This document shows, one piece after another, positions 10,191 through 20,932 of a stretch of 64,000 nucleotides of DNA. A program made the translations under genes and the position numbers. The notes below the pieces were generated by a model that saw nothing but the letters and a program-made list of their open reading frames with translations, made no database searches and was not told the origin of the DNA. The DNA is from Corythucha ciliata (Eukaryota > Arthropoda > Insecta > Hemiptera > Tingidae). The stretch's first letter is position 1, and every line of letters starts with the position of its first letter. The stretch lies in contig CM075938.1 of the NCBI GenBank assembly GCA_038030265.1, positions 11,261,009 through 11,325,008 of the forward strand, written 5' to 3'.

Positions 10191-13100
10191 TCCGTTCCCG
10201 AATTCAAGAACATAAATCTTAAAAATACCTATTTTTCCATCTTTAAAGCTTTTTAGAGCCCGGGTTTTTCTGGCCCCCTCTCTTTGAATACGGCACGCTA
10301 CTGATTATTTCTTATTTAAAAGCATTTTCTAACGGGTTGCAATACATTTTGACGGATTTCTGATGGAATTCTGAGCACTTGACGGAAAAAGCAAAATGAC
10401 AGTTGACATGTCTGAGGCAACGCTGAATAAATTATTTCAAAATCTGGAATTGTGGACATGTAATCATGTTGTGCTTCCTCAAATGAAGGTTTAGTTATAA
10501 AGTACGGTTAGGTACATACAAAATAACCCTCCCCCCTCCCCCCCAAGGCATTCATTAGACCACAATTTTGTGCTCAAACCAATCTCAACGTCAAAAATAG
10601 TGTCACGAGTGTGCTTTTAAAACTCCTCCACACACACACACTCTCTTAGTCTCTTATTATGTTCTTGAAAAAACTGAAGTTTGCGAAAATTTCCCCTCTA
10701 TACCAGGTCTTTGTGAGGTGTTGGTTGTAAAGTTCTTGGTGTGTTGGGGGGGGGGGGAGGCTTGAGTTATTAGTCAGGCGAAGAGATTAAATAGGCGTAA
10801 AAAAGGAGAAAAGGTATATTACTACTAAAACTACTACCAATTTATGTCTGTGAGATGGGAGAGCTAGACAAAACGGCTAATTCCGCTAAGTACTCTTGAG
10901 GATTTTCTTTTCACCTGCACTCCCCCTCTCACCCTCCTACATCACCAATTCATTTCATTGAATCCTTCAGAGCACTTTTTTCGTCTCTCTCCATCTTCAT
11001 GCTTTGTATTTTTTAAAAGGTATCGATGTAATGTGACTATTTTACTCTTCTTCTTTTTTTTTTTTTTTTTTATGATCGTCGAGGAAGGGTGAAGGGTTTA
11101 AATAATCATAAGAGGCGCCCCACTGCCCCCCCCCCTATTTTTCACCGATACGTTTCATCAGCTTGATGAAACGTAAAGCTCGAGTATTAGTCTATTCCAA
11201 AGATGTAGTTTAGACAAAAAATACGTTTTTTTTGTTTCACAGGCACCTGTCAGACCGACTTATTTTGGCCATTGGCAGCATCTGAAAAAAAAAATGTTCT
11301 AGGCTCCGCCCTCACCAATTAAATACTTTTTTTTTCGAAATTATAGGAATGCTTAATGCCTTCCCCCACTATACATTTCGCCCCTGGACATTCCTCGAGC
11401 TACTTATTAAAAGCGGGGTCCATCAAAAAACGTTTTCCCGGAATAAAAGTGTCTATTGCTTTAGATACTCCCACCGCTCGAGGCTAATTTCTTACAACAC
11501 TAAAATGACAGCGTATAGTTAAAAGAAGGATTTTTTTTGGAATAGAAACAATTTGTCACGCCCCAAGGATTTCCGGCGCACACGGGCGCAAATAGGGCGC
11601 GACCTTTTTGTTGTCTTCATTCGAACTGGCGTCAGCGTCTTTAAAAACCTAACAATTTTGAATTACTTCCCCTTGAATAACTAATAACAACAGAAATAGA
11701 ATGCCAGCATTTCCTATTCCGGTGGGATGGTGGAAGGGAAACGAGTGGGGGAGGGGGTTGATTGCAAGAGAGAACTTTCAATCTCGCTTAAATTCCTTGG
11801 ACGGTGAGGGGAGTGGTGGTGGAAAGGTAAAGTCGAAAACTTATAAGAGAGTAAAATGCCTTTCGCATTAATTATTTTTCCCTTCGCCTCTCCTCCAGCA
11901 ACCCCACTCGTCCAACATCACGCCATCGTCGACGGTATAATTTATGAGATCACTCGAAAAGAGATTTTGAAGTTCATATAGCCGTGAAGAAAAGTTTCGG
12001 AAAAGACTCCGCCGCCGCCGCCGCCGTGGTTGGGAGGAAAAAAGGGGAAGACTTTGGTGCGATGTTAGATTCGCGCACGCCGGGGAAGACAGTGCCACGC
12101 CATACGCCCGCACCTGTCCCCTTATGGGGCGCCGCGAAGAGTTTTTAGAGAAGGATAAAATTTAACAACTTTGGAAAACCCTTTAAAGTTGGAAATGAAT
12201 CGTGGGGAGAGGAGAGTGATATTGGTTCGTGGGGGAGGGGGGAGTCAGGTTGCGAGAGATTGAATGGCAGAAAGTCTCTAGTGCAAATTAACATTATCAA
12301 GTTTTTTTTGTTTTTATTAAATTGTCACCCTTTTCACCCTTCTGAAAGCTCTACCCTGCCCTATACCTGTTGTCTTTTGTTTAATAATAAATGAAAAAGT
12401 TACCCTTCGTTGTTTTGTCAAACATTATGACAGCCTCTCGCTCCACCTCCCACAACAAGTTTCGCATGACATCGCGTGACAATATTTAGTAAATCGGTTT
12501 AACTCACCCCTCCCACCCCTCTCCAGCTAAAAACCGGAGTGTTCAAAAAAAAAAAAAGTTTATTTCTTGAAACTCCCTGCTGAGATCGATTGAAATGCCA
12601 AGATAGTATGGAAACAGTAAAGTCTGATAGTCGCCTAGGATGTGAATGGAAATGTGATGGAGAGGGAATGAGCGGTAGTGCGGTTAAATTATCCCCAAAT
12701 TTATGGTTTTGGTCACGCCATTTGAAATTATCTAATCAAGAATTGAAAGGCGATAAATATCACTGCGTTTATTACTGTTTGTCTCTTAATTTATTGTAGA
12801 CGCGCGCCGCCCTCAACAGGTGAATCAAGTTCCAACCTCCCAAAGTAAAAAATAAAGCTTCTTACTACAGAGTCTCTCCACTCCTTTTTCAATATACAAG
12901 TTACCCCACTCCCCCCACCACTATGACAACACCAACCCCACCCCTCTCATCGATCCTGAGGTTCGCTAAATTTGAACCGAATTCTCGTTCAGATCCATTT
13001 AAAACAATTTCCTGCGTTAGTGATGAAACGGCAGAAAAAGTTTCACCATCAGCCTAGTATTTTCAGGTTCAAATTGTTTAAATTGCTCTAAAACGCTGCA

Positions 13101-14340
13101 AAAAAAAAAAAACAAAAAAAAAACGTTCGTTTCTCTCACAAAATTAAAAGGGAATCTTTTTTTTTAAAGTTAGTGCTTTAATCGTTTTCCCTTTATCAAC
13201 GCCAAAGATAATGGCCGACCAATCAACAACGTCCTCCCCCCCCCCCCAAATCACATTGTCTATCGTAATCTTGTTTTTTGTTTTATTATTATGAAACAGT
13301 AAACACTCTCTCCGTCAAAAAACATAACACCATAACCCTCAAAAGCACACCCACACACACACACAAAACGACGAACCCAAGCCATTGTATTGTTAACTCT
13401 CTAATTCCGCTCTTCTACTCGTATTCGCCAAATTACACACTTCCTCTAGCCCTTAAAAAAAACACACACAAAAAAAAAACACCCAAGCCCGATTTACGGA
13501 CAGATAAAATGCTACACTCCCTCCCGTCTCCCTCAGCGTAACATCGCACAAAATTCACCTATGCGAAAAAAAAAAAAAAAAAAGAACATAGGTCCTCACA
13601 ACAAAAGCGTTCGGTGAAAAACAACAACAAAAAAGGACAATAGGTCTTTCCATTATATATCAGTGAAAAAGGATGTCGTGTTTATCATTTTATTTCTGTT
13701 CCCGTTTTTATCAGCAAAAGTTATGTAGGGGATTAGCTGTTGTTTTTTTTTTTCTCGTGGAAATTAAGGTGATGGGGTGAGGAAATAGGGCGTTGACTTT
13801 CTTTTTTTTCTTTTTTTTTGGCTCGACTCCCTATTTCGATAAGCTAATTATTTCTGTACCAAATGGTATGTCGCGTGTATCAAACATTTTCTCCCTTCGT
13901 TTTATAATTGTAAAAAAATACTTGCGAACGTGGGAGAAGGGGTTTTCATGGGTTTAATAATAAAATCTAGCAATAAAAAAAGTATTACAGTGAAATTTTG
14001 AGAGTTAAGGAACAATCTTTATGGCAGTTTTTCTGGTCCAAATCATTTCCCCTTCTATCAAAGTCTAGGCTTGCGAGGCAATGAATAAAACATAATGGCG
14101 TTTCCTTGCCTTGAAAGTTCTACAATAAGAGAAGGAGTGACACAGTCAGTGAAATAGGGGTGGGAGGCACTTAAATATTTTGCTGTGTTTTCTTATTCTT
14201 AACACCATATTGAATAAACATCCGGCTATAATAATTAATTATATCTGAATCTGATTGACAAATATTAACGTTAACTACCTAAAAATTAGCAATTTTTAAT
14301 GCAATAAAGTTTCTCGCGATCGACCAAATAACTAATTTAA
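10191..14340. other. Unassigned A/T-rich DNA with simple repeats
   Basis: No gene or transposon recognised. Visible simple repeats: (CA)n near 10628-10640, G12 at 10746-10757, a T run near 11053-11071, C10 at 11126-11135, (CCG)n at about 12009-12027, A runs near 13100-13130, C12 at 13236-13247, ACACAC near 13350-13365 and 13460-13480, and A18 near 13566-13583. The open frames at 11868-12113, 12590-12799 and 13278-13541 match nothing known to me. Confidence 0.5.
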
Positions 14341-14569
14341 GGTGACAACACATGGATCCGAAACACTCACCATGACAGTGAGAATGGCTTAGTGCGGATC
14401 CAAAAACCTCTCCACGGGGATGAAAGCCCCAACTCCTATTCCACCCGCCCTGGACAGATCCCCGGAGAGAGTGTATTCGAGCCCGTATAGATAGGGCTCA
14501 ACGGGGCCCTTCGAAAGACACCCAACTCCACTCAAGACACACACACACACACACTCACTCTGTGTCCTA

Positions 14570-14663
14570 TTGATCTGCTGCCCCCCTCATATGTTTCAAT
14601 GTTTCGTTAATGTTTTGATTCCATACAAAAACCGATCGTTCAGTTCAAGATCAATAAAACCTC
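14570..14663 (+). repeat. LTR-like fragment shared with 26418-26505
   Basis: Starts TTGATCTGCTGCCCCCC and ends GATCAATAAAACC, including an AATAAA polyadenylation-type signal. A copy in the same orientation at 26418-26505 differs by a ~14-bp gap and a few bases. At the second site it directly follows truncated gypsy element C, so it may be the end of that family's LTR. A possible longer LTR from TGACAACACA at 14342 to CTCTACA at 14668 cannot be confirmed, as no flanking duplication is seen. (CA)n lies just upstream at 14537-14553. Confidence 0.55.
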
Positions 14664-14991
14664 TACACTGAGAGCAAAAAATGAGGCCTTCGGCGGTGAA
14701 AATATCACCGATCTTCTATCTTCTTCGAGTAACATTCTCCGGTGATGTTCGGTGACTTTTTGTTCGGTGTAAAACCACCGAGTAAAATTTCGGTAGTTTT
14801 GAAATGATAAAACCTTTTGTAGAATAAGGCTTTAATTGACAAAATAAACCGTGTGAGAAACGAACTGAACTTTTAAAACAATTGTAAACAAAAAGTCATA
14901 AGGTTGGAGGGTATTTAAATAACATACAGTGGAATTGATAATTATAACATTCTTCCGTCCAAGAGAGAAGTCTTCAATTAGAGCTTCGGTA

Positions 14992-15334
14992 TTAAATAAT
15001 ATAGTCCGAGAGATAAGCCGGCAGTTTTTTCGGTCTTGTACTTCTTCTCATTTCGGGTATAGTGGGAGGAGAAGATGGTATGTTTTGAATTAGTTCAGGT
15101 GAGTCTCTTTCGTCCGTGATAGCGTTTTCTAACGAGAGGTCGAGAGGTGTACAGGCGTCGATAATTGGTGGAGACGCATCAAGGGAGTCCAAATTATCTT
15201 GAACAGGGATGGGTGCGATGTCTCTAGTGGATACCACCGTTACTCTTCCGTCTTTCAATTCGATCTGAGCGTAGCTTCTTCCACCAGCGGGTCGAATTTC
15301 GAAGCTCTTACGTGCTTACGTACAAATACTGGAC
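14992..15334 (-). pseudogene. Element A: integrase C-terminal segment (Ty3/gypsy), split by element B
   Basis: Minus-strand frame ending at 14992 with RRSTRPKKLPAYLSDYII, the charged R-S-T-R tail typical of gypsy polyproteins. Upstream, EIRPAGGRSYAQIELKDGR is the chromo-like integrase C-terminal region. A frame change near 15305 breaks the reading. The coding sense continues on the far side of element B at 19947, so the two pieces are one gene cut by an insertion. Sequence downstream of the stop (plus-strand 14818-14949) runs TG...CA in outline and could hold the element's LTR, but no partner was found. Confidence 0.85.
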
Positions 15335-15339
15335 CTGGG
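15335..15339. repeat. Target-site duplication of element B (left)
   Basis: CTGGG immediately before the 5' LTR, repeated as CTGGG at 19942-19946 after the 3' LTR. Five-base duplications are normal for Ty3/gypsy integrases. Confidence 0.9.
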
Positions 15340-15536
15340 TGTTGTATACTCTGACGTCACCAGCTCGTGTCTTCGTTCCACCTAATACCATTGTTCGGTG
15401 TGATGCCATGTGCTTTGAGATATAACTGTGGGGTTTTTCAAGTTCGTTTTTTTCTAGTGTGTTTTCGTTTAATAAACCAGTCAATTAAGAGTTGAAATAA
15501 TGAGTTTTACCCTTGTCCGACCCACAGAACATTACA
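15340..15536 (+). repeat. Element B 5' LTR
   Basis: Begins TGTTGTATACTCTGACGTCA and ends CCACAGAACATTACA. It contains AATAAA at 15471-15476, a likely polyadenylation signal in R/U5. The 3' LTR matches at all but two positions. Confidence 0.95.
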
Positions 15537-15537
15537 T

Positions 15538-15547
15538 TGGCGACGAG
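15538..15547 (+). promoter_or_regulatory. Element B primer-binding site (tRNA-Ser type)
   Basis: TGGCGACGAG starts one base after the LTR. It is complementary to a 3' CCA end plus acceptor bases like those of animal tRNA-Ser(GCU). Only about ten bases fit before the match fails, so the tRNA assignment is tentative. Confidence 0.65.
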
Positions 15548-15624
15548 TAAAATCAGTTAACGCGTGAATTTCGTTTAATAGTTTTCGGTGATCGTCTTGT
15601 GTGAGTTGGTTTTCGGTTGCCGCT

Positions 15625-16383
15625 ATGGCTTTAATTGGTAATATTGAACCAATCGTTTTAAATTCGCCTAACTCCACGGACATAAACGCTTATTTCGAGC
15701 GACTGGAACAGTTGTTTCGCGTTAATGCAGTCGAAGATGACATGAGGGTGAGTTTTACTCTCACGTTGATTGGTCCAACGGCGTATTCAATCTTGAAAGA
15801 TTTAGCAGCCCCCGACCTCCCTAGCACTAATTCGTATGTTCAAATAAAACAGTTGTTAACGCAGCACCTCGCGCCTGTTCGAAATACAATTTCCGAGCGG
15901 TTCCAGTTTCATAAAACCGTTCAAACGGACGAATCGGTGGCTTGTTTTATAATTCGTCTCAAAAATCAGGCGAGGCACTGCAATTTCGGTACATTTTTAG
16001 ATGAAGCGCTACGGGATCAATTAGTGGTTGGGTTACAGGACGAAAAAATACAAAATCGTCTTTTATCGGAAGACGAGTTGACTTTTCAAAGAGCTTGTCA
16101 TCTCGCCCAAAGTTTAGAATCAACGTCCGAAGAGGGCAAGAGATTGCGTTCCAACCCACTTCCTGCCATCGAAGCCACTGTTAATTGGCAAGGGAAAAAA
16201 TCGTCGGAGGACAGCTCTAAAACAACGAAGAAGTGTTTTTGCTGCGGAAAAGTTGGCCACTTGAAACCGGAGTGTAAGTTTCAGACGAAGAGTTGTTTGT
16301 TTTGTAAAAAAGTCGGGCATACCATTTCGGTTTGTCGTCTTCGGGAAAACGCCGAACAAAAAAAAACAAAGCTCCGAATCTAA
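15625..16383 (+). CDS. gag: Element B Gag (capsid/nucleocapsid)
   Basis: About 252 residues from ATG at 15625; this start is preferred over a GTG at 15601 in the same frame. The N-terminal two thirds are a retrotransposon capsid-type region (INAYFERLEQLFRVN, then QDEKIQNRLLSEDELTFQRA). The C-terminus has two CX2CX4HX4C zinc knuckles at about residues 204-217 and 224-237, the RNA-binding nucleocapsid part. Gag assembles the particle that packages element RNA. It ends at TAA 16381-16383 and overlaps the pol frame, which is open in the +1 register at least from about 16340. An A9 run at 16358-16366 lies in the overlap. This is the only element B frame that reads intact. Confidence 0.9.
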   Translation: MALIGNIEPIVLNSPNSTDINAYFERLEQLFRVNAVEDDMRVSFTLTLIGPTAYSILKDLAAPDLPSTNSYVQIKQLLTQHLAPVRNTISERFQFHKTVQTDESVACFIIRLKNQARHCNFGTFLDEALRDQLVVGLQDEKIQNRLLSEDELTFQRACHLAQSLESTSEEGKRLRSNPLPAIEATVNWQGKKSSEDSSKTTKKCFCCGKVGHLKPECKFQTKSCLFCKKVGHTISVCRLRENAEQKKTKLRI

Positions 16384-16852
16384 GTCGACGGATAAGAAAA
16401 ATACTTTTTCCAAGGTCAACCAGCTCGAGGGTGAGTTATTTTCGCTCGAAGGTTCTGACTCTAGTCGAGAGTTTGACCCTATCTTCGTAGAGGTGTCAAT
16501 TAATGGAGTCCCACACGAAATGGAAATCGATTCTGGAGCGTCGATCTCAGTCGTTACTCGTTCCGATTTCGTAGAAATGTTCGGAATTTCGAGGCTGTCA
16601 GATTTGGCACCGGTCGACGTAAAATTGAGGGCGTGGAACCAGGGATGCATCGAAGTCTTGGGAGTGGCAAACGTCGAGGTCAGTTTTAAAAAACGAAGAG
16701 CAGTCCTACCGTTGGCAGTAGTCGAGAGAGGTGGTCGAACTTTAATGGGCCGCAATTGGTTCACGGCTCTCGGTATAGAAGTAGTTGGTATTAACCACAC
16801 CGCTACAAGTAAAACACTGTCTCCGGCTACTATCGAAACGACTTTTGAATAA
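16382..16852 (+). pseudogene. pro: Element B protease segment of pol
   Basis: In the +1 frame relative to gag. The aspartic protease active site is EIDSGASISVV near 16521-16550 and the flap/C-terminal GRNW-type motif is near 16748-16760. The enzyme would cleave the Gag-Pol polyprotein. No ATG is needed if made by frameshift from gag. TAA at 16850-16852 falls in frame between protease and reverse transcriptase, and the same frame resumes directly afterwards, so it is a premature stop rather than a natural end. Confidence 0.85.
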
Positions 16853-18196
16853 TTATTTTCTGCTGGTGAGTTAGGTCGTGCTCGAGGATCTCCGATTAAT
16901 ATTGTACTGGACAGCGACGCTAAACCCGTTTTTTGCCGCGCTCGACCCGTACCTTTCGCGCTGAGGGACAAAGTTTCCGAAGCCATCGACGACATGGTCA
17001 GCAAAGGAGTGCTCGAACCAACTAAGTATTCGAACTGGGCATCGCCAATAGTACCAGTGTTTAAAAAAGACGGCTCGGTGCGGATATGTATCGATTATAA
17101 AAGAACGGTAAATCCAGCATTAAAAGGGAGTTCCTATCCACTTCCGCCAACTGAAGAACTAATGACTACTTTAAATGGAGCAAAAGTTTTCTCGCAGATC
17201 GATCTCGCTCAATCGTACTTACAGTTGCCCGTGGATGCTAAATCGTCAGAAATTCTCACTGTAAACACTCACAGAGGTTTGTTTCGTGTGAATCGCCTAC
17301 CTTTCGGGCTTACCTCTGCTCCTCGTGAATTTCAAAAGTTCATGGAATCGATTTTGGGTGACATCCCAGGTGTTCTAATTTTCCTGGACAACATCGTGAT
17401 TTCAGGTCCTTCAGAAAAGGATCACAACGATCGACTGAGGGAAGTTCTTGAGAGACTCATAAACAACGGTCTAAAGCTAAGAAGGGACAAATGTGAATTT
17501 TTCATGAAGAAAATCGAATTTCTCGGGTATATCGTCAGCGAAAAGGGAATTCAGCCGACTGCAGATAAAGTAACTGCCATTAAAGAAGCCCCGTACCCAA
17601 GAGACAAAACCGAACTTCAAGCTTTTTTGGGTCTACTTTCGTTTTATTCAGCATTTTTAAAAAATAAAGCTGAAATCGCCGAACCACTTCACAGATTATT
17701 AGACAAAAACCGTCTTTGGAAATTCGGCAAAGAAGAAATATCTGCTTTTAATTCGTTGAAAAAGCTCATGTGTACTGAAGATCTCCTCGTACATTACGAC
17801 CCAGAAAAAACAATCGTCATCACGGCGGACGCTTCAACGTATGGCGTGGGAGGCGTTTTGTCACATGTGGTCGACGGCCACGAAAAACCGATAGCGTTCT
17901 GCTCTAGAACCCTTACTACGGCAGAGAGAAATTATTCAACGTTCGACAAAGAGGCTCTCGCAATAGTCCATTGTTTCAAGAAATGGCATTGATACTTGGC
18001 AGGACACCATGACATCGTTGTTTACAGCGATCACAAGCCGCTTCTCGGAATTTTTGGGAAAGAAAAACCAATTCCAGTCATGGCCTCTCCTCGCATCATT
18101 CGCTGGTGTCTAGCTTTGAGTGCATATAATTTCACCTTAGTGTATCGCTCGGGGAAAAATCAAGGGCCCCCAGACGCTCTCAGTCGACTACCTGTC
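16853..18196 (+). pseudogene. Element B reverse transcriptase and RNase H
   Basis: Frame continues from the protease. Reverse transcriptase motifs in order: LEPTKYSNWASPIVPVFKKD, RICIDYK, FSQIDLAQSYLQLPV, FGLTSAP, and the catalytic box near 17381-17392. That box reads FLDN instead of the usual F/YxDD: codon AAC at 17390-17392 replaces the second aspartate, which should abolish or cripple polymerase activity. RNase H follows, with TADASTYGVGGVL near 17825, the KEALA region near 17950 and YSDHKPL near 18023. TGA at 17990-17992 interrupts RNase H in frame and reading resumes immediately. The DALSRLPV end marks the passage to integrase near 18175-18196. Confidence 0.9.
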
Positions 18197-19689
18197 CCAA
18201 ACGAAGAAGAATCGAACGACGAATACGCCAACATTCACATGCTGGAATCCATCGATTTTCCAGTTAAATTCGACGACATAGTTGAAGAAATGAAAAGCGA
18301 CAAAGTCTTGTGTAAGGTGAAGCTATGGCTTTTAAACGGCTTCCCGACGAAAATTTATGACGACGTCTACCGTCCATACTTCAATCGACGTCACGAGCTT
18401 CACGTCGAAAAAGATTTGATTCTCTGGGCTAACCGGCTAATTATTCCGTCTAATTTGCGGAATCGCATTTTAACAGAATTTCACGTAAATCATCCTGGTG
18501 TTATTAGAATGAAGAGCTTGGCACGCTCTTATTGCTGGTGGCCGAGAATGGATTCAGACATCGAAGAAGTTGTCAGAAAATGCTCAATGTGCCAGGAAAC
18601 GCGGTATGCGCCGCCTAAAGAGATCCGGTTCCTTGGTTTCAAAACTGGAGTATTAAAGGTAATAAATGGGAAAGAATCCATATAGATTTAATGGGACCGT
18701 TTCGAGGAATGATGTTCTTAATCGTTATCGACGCACACTCTAGATGGCTAGAAGTTGCCAAAATGTCGTCATCATCGACGTCAGAAATTTTAATAAGTAA
18801 GCTGAGGCAAATTTTTGCTACCCACGGCATTCCAAAAATTCTCGTGTCGGACAATGGCGCATATTTTACGTCCGAACAATTCCAGATGTTCTGCACTAAA
18901 AACGGCATTCGTCACATTTTCACACCGCCGTACAACCCCAAAAGTAACGGTCCAGTTGAACGTTACGTACAGACTACTAAAGAGGCGCTCAAGAAATCGG
19001 AACCGGGGACGCCTATCGATATTTCCCTATCACGGTTTTTATTGGCTCAACATACCACGCCAAGTTGTGCCACAGGAAAGACTCCAAGTCAGTTATTAAT
19101 GGGTCGTAACATTCGAACGCCATTGGACCTCATTCTGGAAAAAGATGAAACGGCGAACGACGCGTCACAGCCTAAAAGAGTTTTCTATCATCATGAAGCG
19201 ATTTATGTAAGAAATTATTCGCCAGGCTCGACCTTGTGGTTACCGGCGAGAGTTGTAGAAAAGACAGGAGCAGTGACCTACATTGTTGAAACGATGGATG
19301 GTAATCGTTTGGTCAGACACGCCGACCAAATTCGGAAGCGAGTAGTCACGCTGCCCCGGCCTCAAGAATCAACCGTTGACACCAACTACGGCGCAACTCG
19401 TCAATCCTCCATCCACGTCCCGATGCCAACAACTCGACAAGAGGAAGCCGCTATTACGGTTTCAACTTCTGCATCAGCATCATCACCGAGAGTAAATGAT
19501 GATCTCTCGTTCGATGATCCACCACTAGTCAATCTACCAAATGATGACAACGCTCTCGGGAATGGCCCAGAACTAGTTTCGATGACCAGGCCAGCAAATG
19601 GCCATGAACGGACCAGCCCAAGTGGTCCAAGAAGATCGTCGAGGCGAACAGTTCGCCCGTATCATCTTCGCGATTTTGTGACGTCGTAA
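18197..19689 (+). pseudogene. Element B integrase
   Basis: An HHCC zinc-binding domain (HVNHPG to CSMC, about 18483-18595) is followed by a DD35E catalytic core: Asp at 18685-18687, Asp in VSDNGAY at 18850-18852, and Glu in NGPVERY at 18958-18960, with 35 residues between the last two. The C-terminus ends SSRRTVRPYHLRDFVTS at 19689. The frame changes from that of RNase H to another register between about 18620 and 18635, between zinc domain and core, so the integrase is frameshifted. All three catalytic residues are retained. The protein would insert the element cDNA, consistent with the 5-bp CTGGG duplication. Confidence 0.9.
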
Positions 19690-19732
19690 ATACAGTAATT
19701 TCTTTAAGTTTTTCAAAATTAAAATAATTTTT

Positions 19733-19744
19733 AGGGGGGAAAAA
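19733..19744 (+). promoter_or_regulatory. Element B polypurine tract
   Basis: AGGGGGGAAAAA directly abuts the 3' LTR, the normal position of the plus-strand primer. Confidence 0.9.
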
Positions 19745-19941
19745 TGTTGTATACTCTGACGTCACCAGCTCGTGTCTTCGTTCCACCTTATACCATTGTT
19801 CGGTGTGATGCCATGTGCTTTGAGATATAACTGTGGGGTTTTTCAAGTTCGTTTTTTTCTAGTGTGTTTTCGTTTAATAAACCAGTCAATTAAGAGTTTA
19901 AATAATGAGTTTTACCCTTGTCCGACCCACAGAACATTACA
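19745..19941 (+). repeat. Element B 3' LTR
   Basis: 197 bp, TG...CA, with AATAAA at 19876-19881. It is the partner of 15340-15536 with two substitutions. Confidence 0.95.
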
Positions 19942-19946
19942 CTGGG
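19942..19946. repeat. Target-site duplication of element B (right)
   Basis: CTGGG, identical to 15335-15339. Confidence 0.9.
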
Positions 19947-20932
19947 GTTGTCAACCAATTCGGTGTCGATGTCCCGTTCCCCGTTCGCCTGGCAAACTTG
20001 AACATCCGGTCATGAGGTGTTTCATTTGTGGCCGTGCAGAGCAATGAACGTATGGAGTGAAGGGCTGTGTCGAGGACGTCTTCCCAATGAGTGACTGGCA
20101 GAGATTGGCTTTTTAGAGCCAGTTGGACAGATTTCCAAATTATACCGTTGTACTGTTCAGCTTGACCATTACCACTTGGGTTGTAAGGAGTTGTTTTACT
20201 ACTTGCAATCCCATGGGAACTAAGAAAAGACCGCAGTTCGTGAGACATGAAAGATGATCCCTGATCAGAATGAATGTACGCAGGAGTTCCGAACATATGA
20301 AAAATAGACTCTAAAGCTCTTTCAACTGTAGCTGTTGTCATGTCTGAACAAGGAATAGCGAAAGGGAATCTGGAATATTCATCAATAATTGTCAAGATGT
20401 AACGATTTCGGGATTTCGAAGGTAAAGGGCCCTTGAAATCCATATTGAGTCTTTCCATTGGGGATGTCGCTTTTATCAACGTTCCTTGATGCTTGAAACA
20501 TTTTGGCTTGATTTCCGAACAAATTCTACAATTATTTACAATTTGACGAACTTCTTCAACAGAGAAAGGTAAATTTTTACTCTTTACCCAATGGTGAAAA
20601 CGTGTTATACCTGGATGACAAAAAGTTTCGTGGTTGATATTTTCAAAAGCCTGAAGTGATTCTTGATCGAGGGGAAATTTGCATACGACTAGAGGACAAA
20701 CTTTTTCTGAAAATTTAGGTATGAATTTAGAGTAATGTGAGAACAAACCCATAACTCTTTTCAAGGATGACGCGTTAGTCGGTGGTTTCAAGTGACGTAG
20801 AGGGTCTAGACGGTCTCGGTCGGGTTTAATGGTTTTGTTTTTAATTATGTAGCCGAGGAGGTTGATTTCTGGCCGGACGAAGGAACTTTTTTCCGTGTTT
20901 ATTGTTAAATTGTACTTCTTGACAACCTCCAT
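19947..20932 (-). pseudogene. Element A: reverse transcriptase thumb fused to integrase
   Basis: One open minus-strand frame. It begins with the distal reverse transcriptase (KYNLTINTEKSSF, INLLGYIIKNKTIKPD, LKRVMGLFSHYSKFIPKFS), then jumps at about 20635-20650 straight into the integrase zinc domain (FCHPGITRFHHWVKS, CRICSEIKPKC) and the core with NMDFKGP, IHSDQGSSF and GNGQAEQYN. The whole RNase H domain expected between thumb and integrase is missing, an internal deletion that kept the frame open. The frame runs off into element B at 19946 and its sense resumes at 15334. The family is Ty3/gypsy but distinct from element B. Confidence 0.9.

Larger units (their letters stand above)
15340..19941 (+). 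mobile_element. Element B: near-complete Ty3/gypsy LTR retrotransposon
   Basis: A 4602-bp element with the full order 5' LTR, primer-binding site, gag, protease, reverse transcriptase, RNase H, integrase, polypurine tract, 3' LTR. Both LTRs are 197 bp, run TG...CA, and differ at only two sites by my comparison (15384 A versus 19789 T; 15494 G versus 19899 T), implying a fairly recent insertion. It sits inside the integrase gene of element A. Despite the young LTRs, pol is broken in several places (see the parts), so as assembled it looks non-autonomous. The two-knuckle Gag and the integrase order suggest a Mag-like gypsy lineage; that placement is inference. Confidence 0.95.

Noticed and set aside
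14342..14668. Possible solo LTR (TG...CA)
   Set aside because: No matching target duplication at the two ends. Only the last ~94 bp recur elsewhere in the window.
16120..17004. 294-residue open frame on the minus strand
   Set aside because: It lies exactly opposite element B gag/protease, which have clear zinc knuckles and DSGAS motif. The antisense frame has no recognisable domain.
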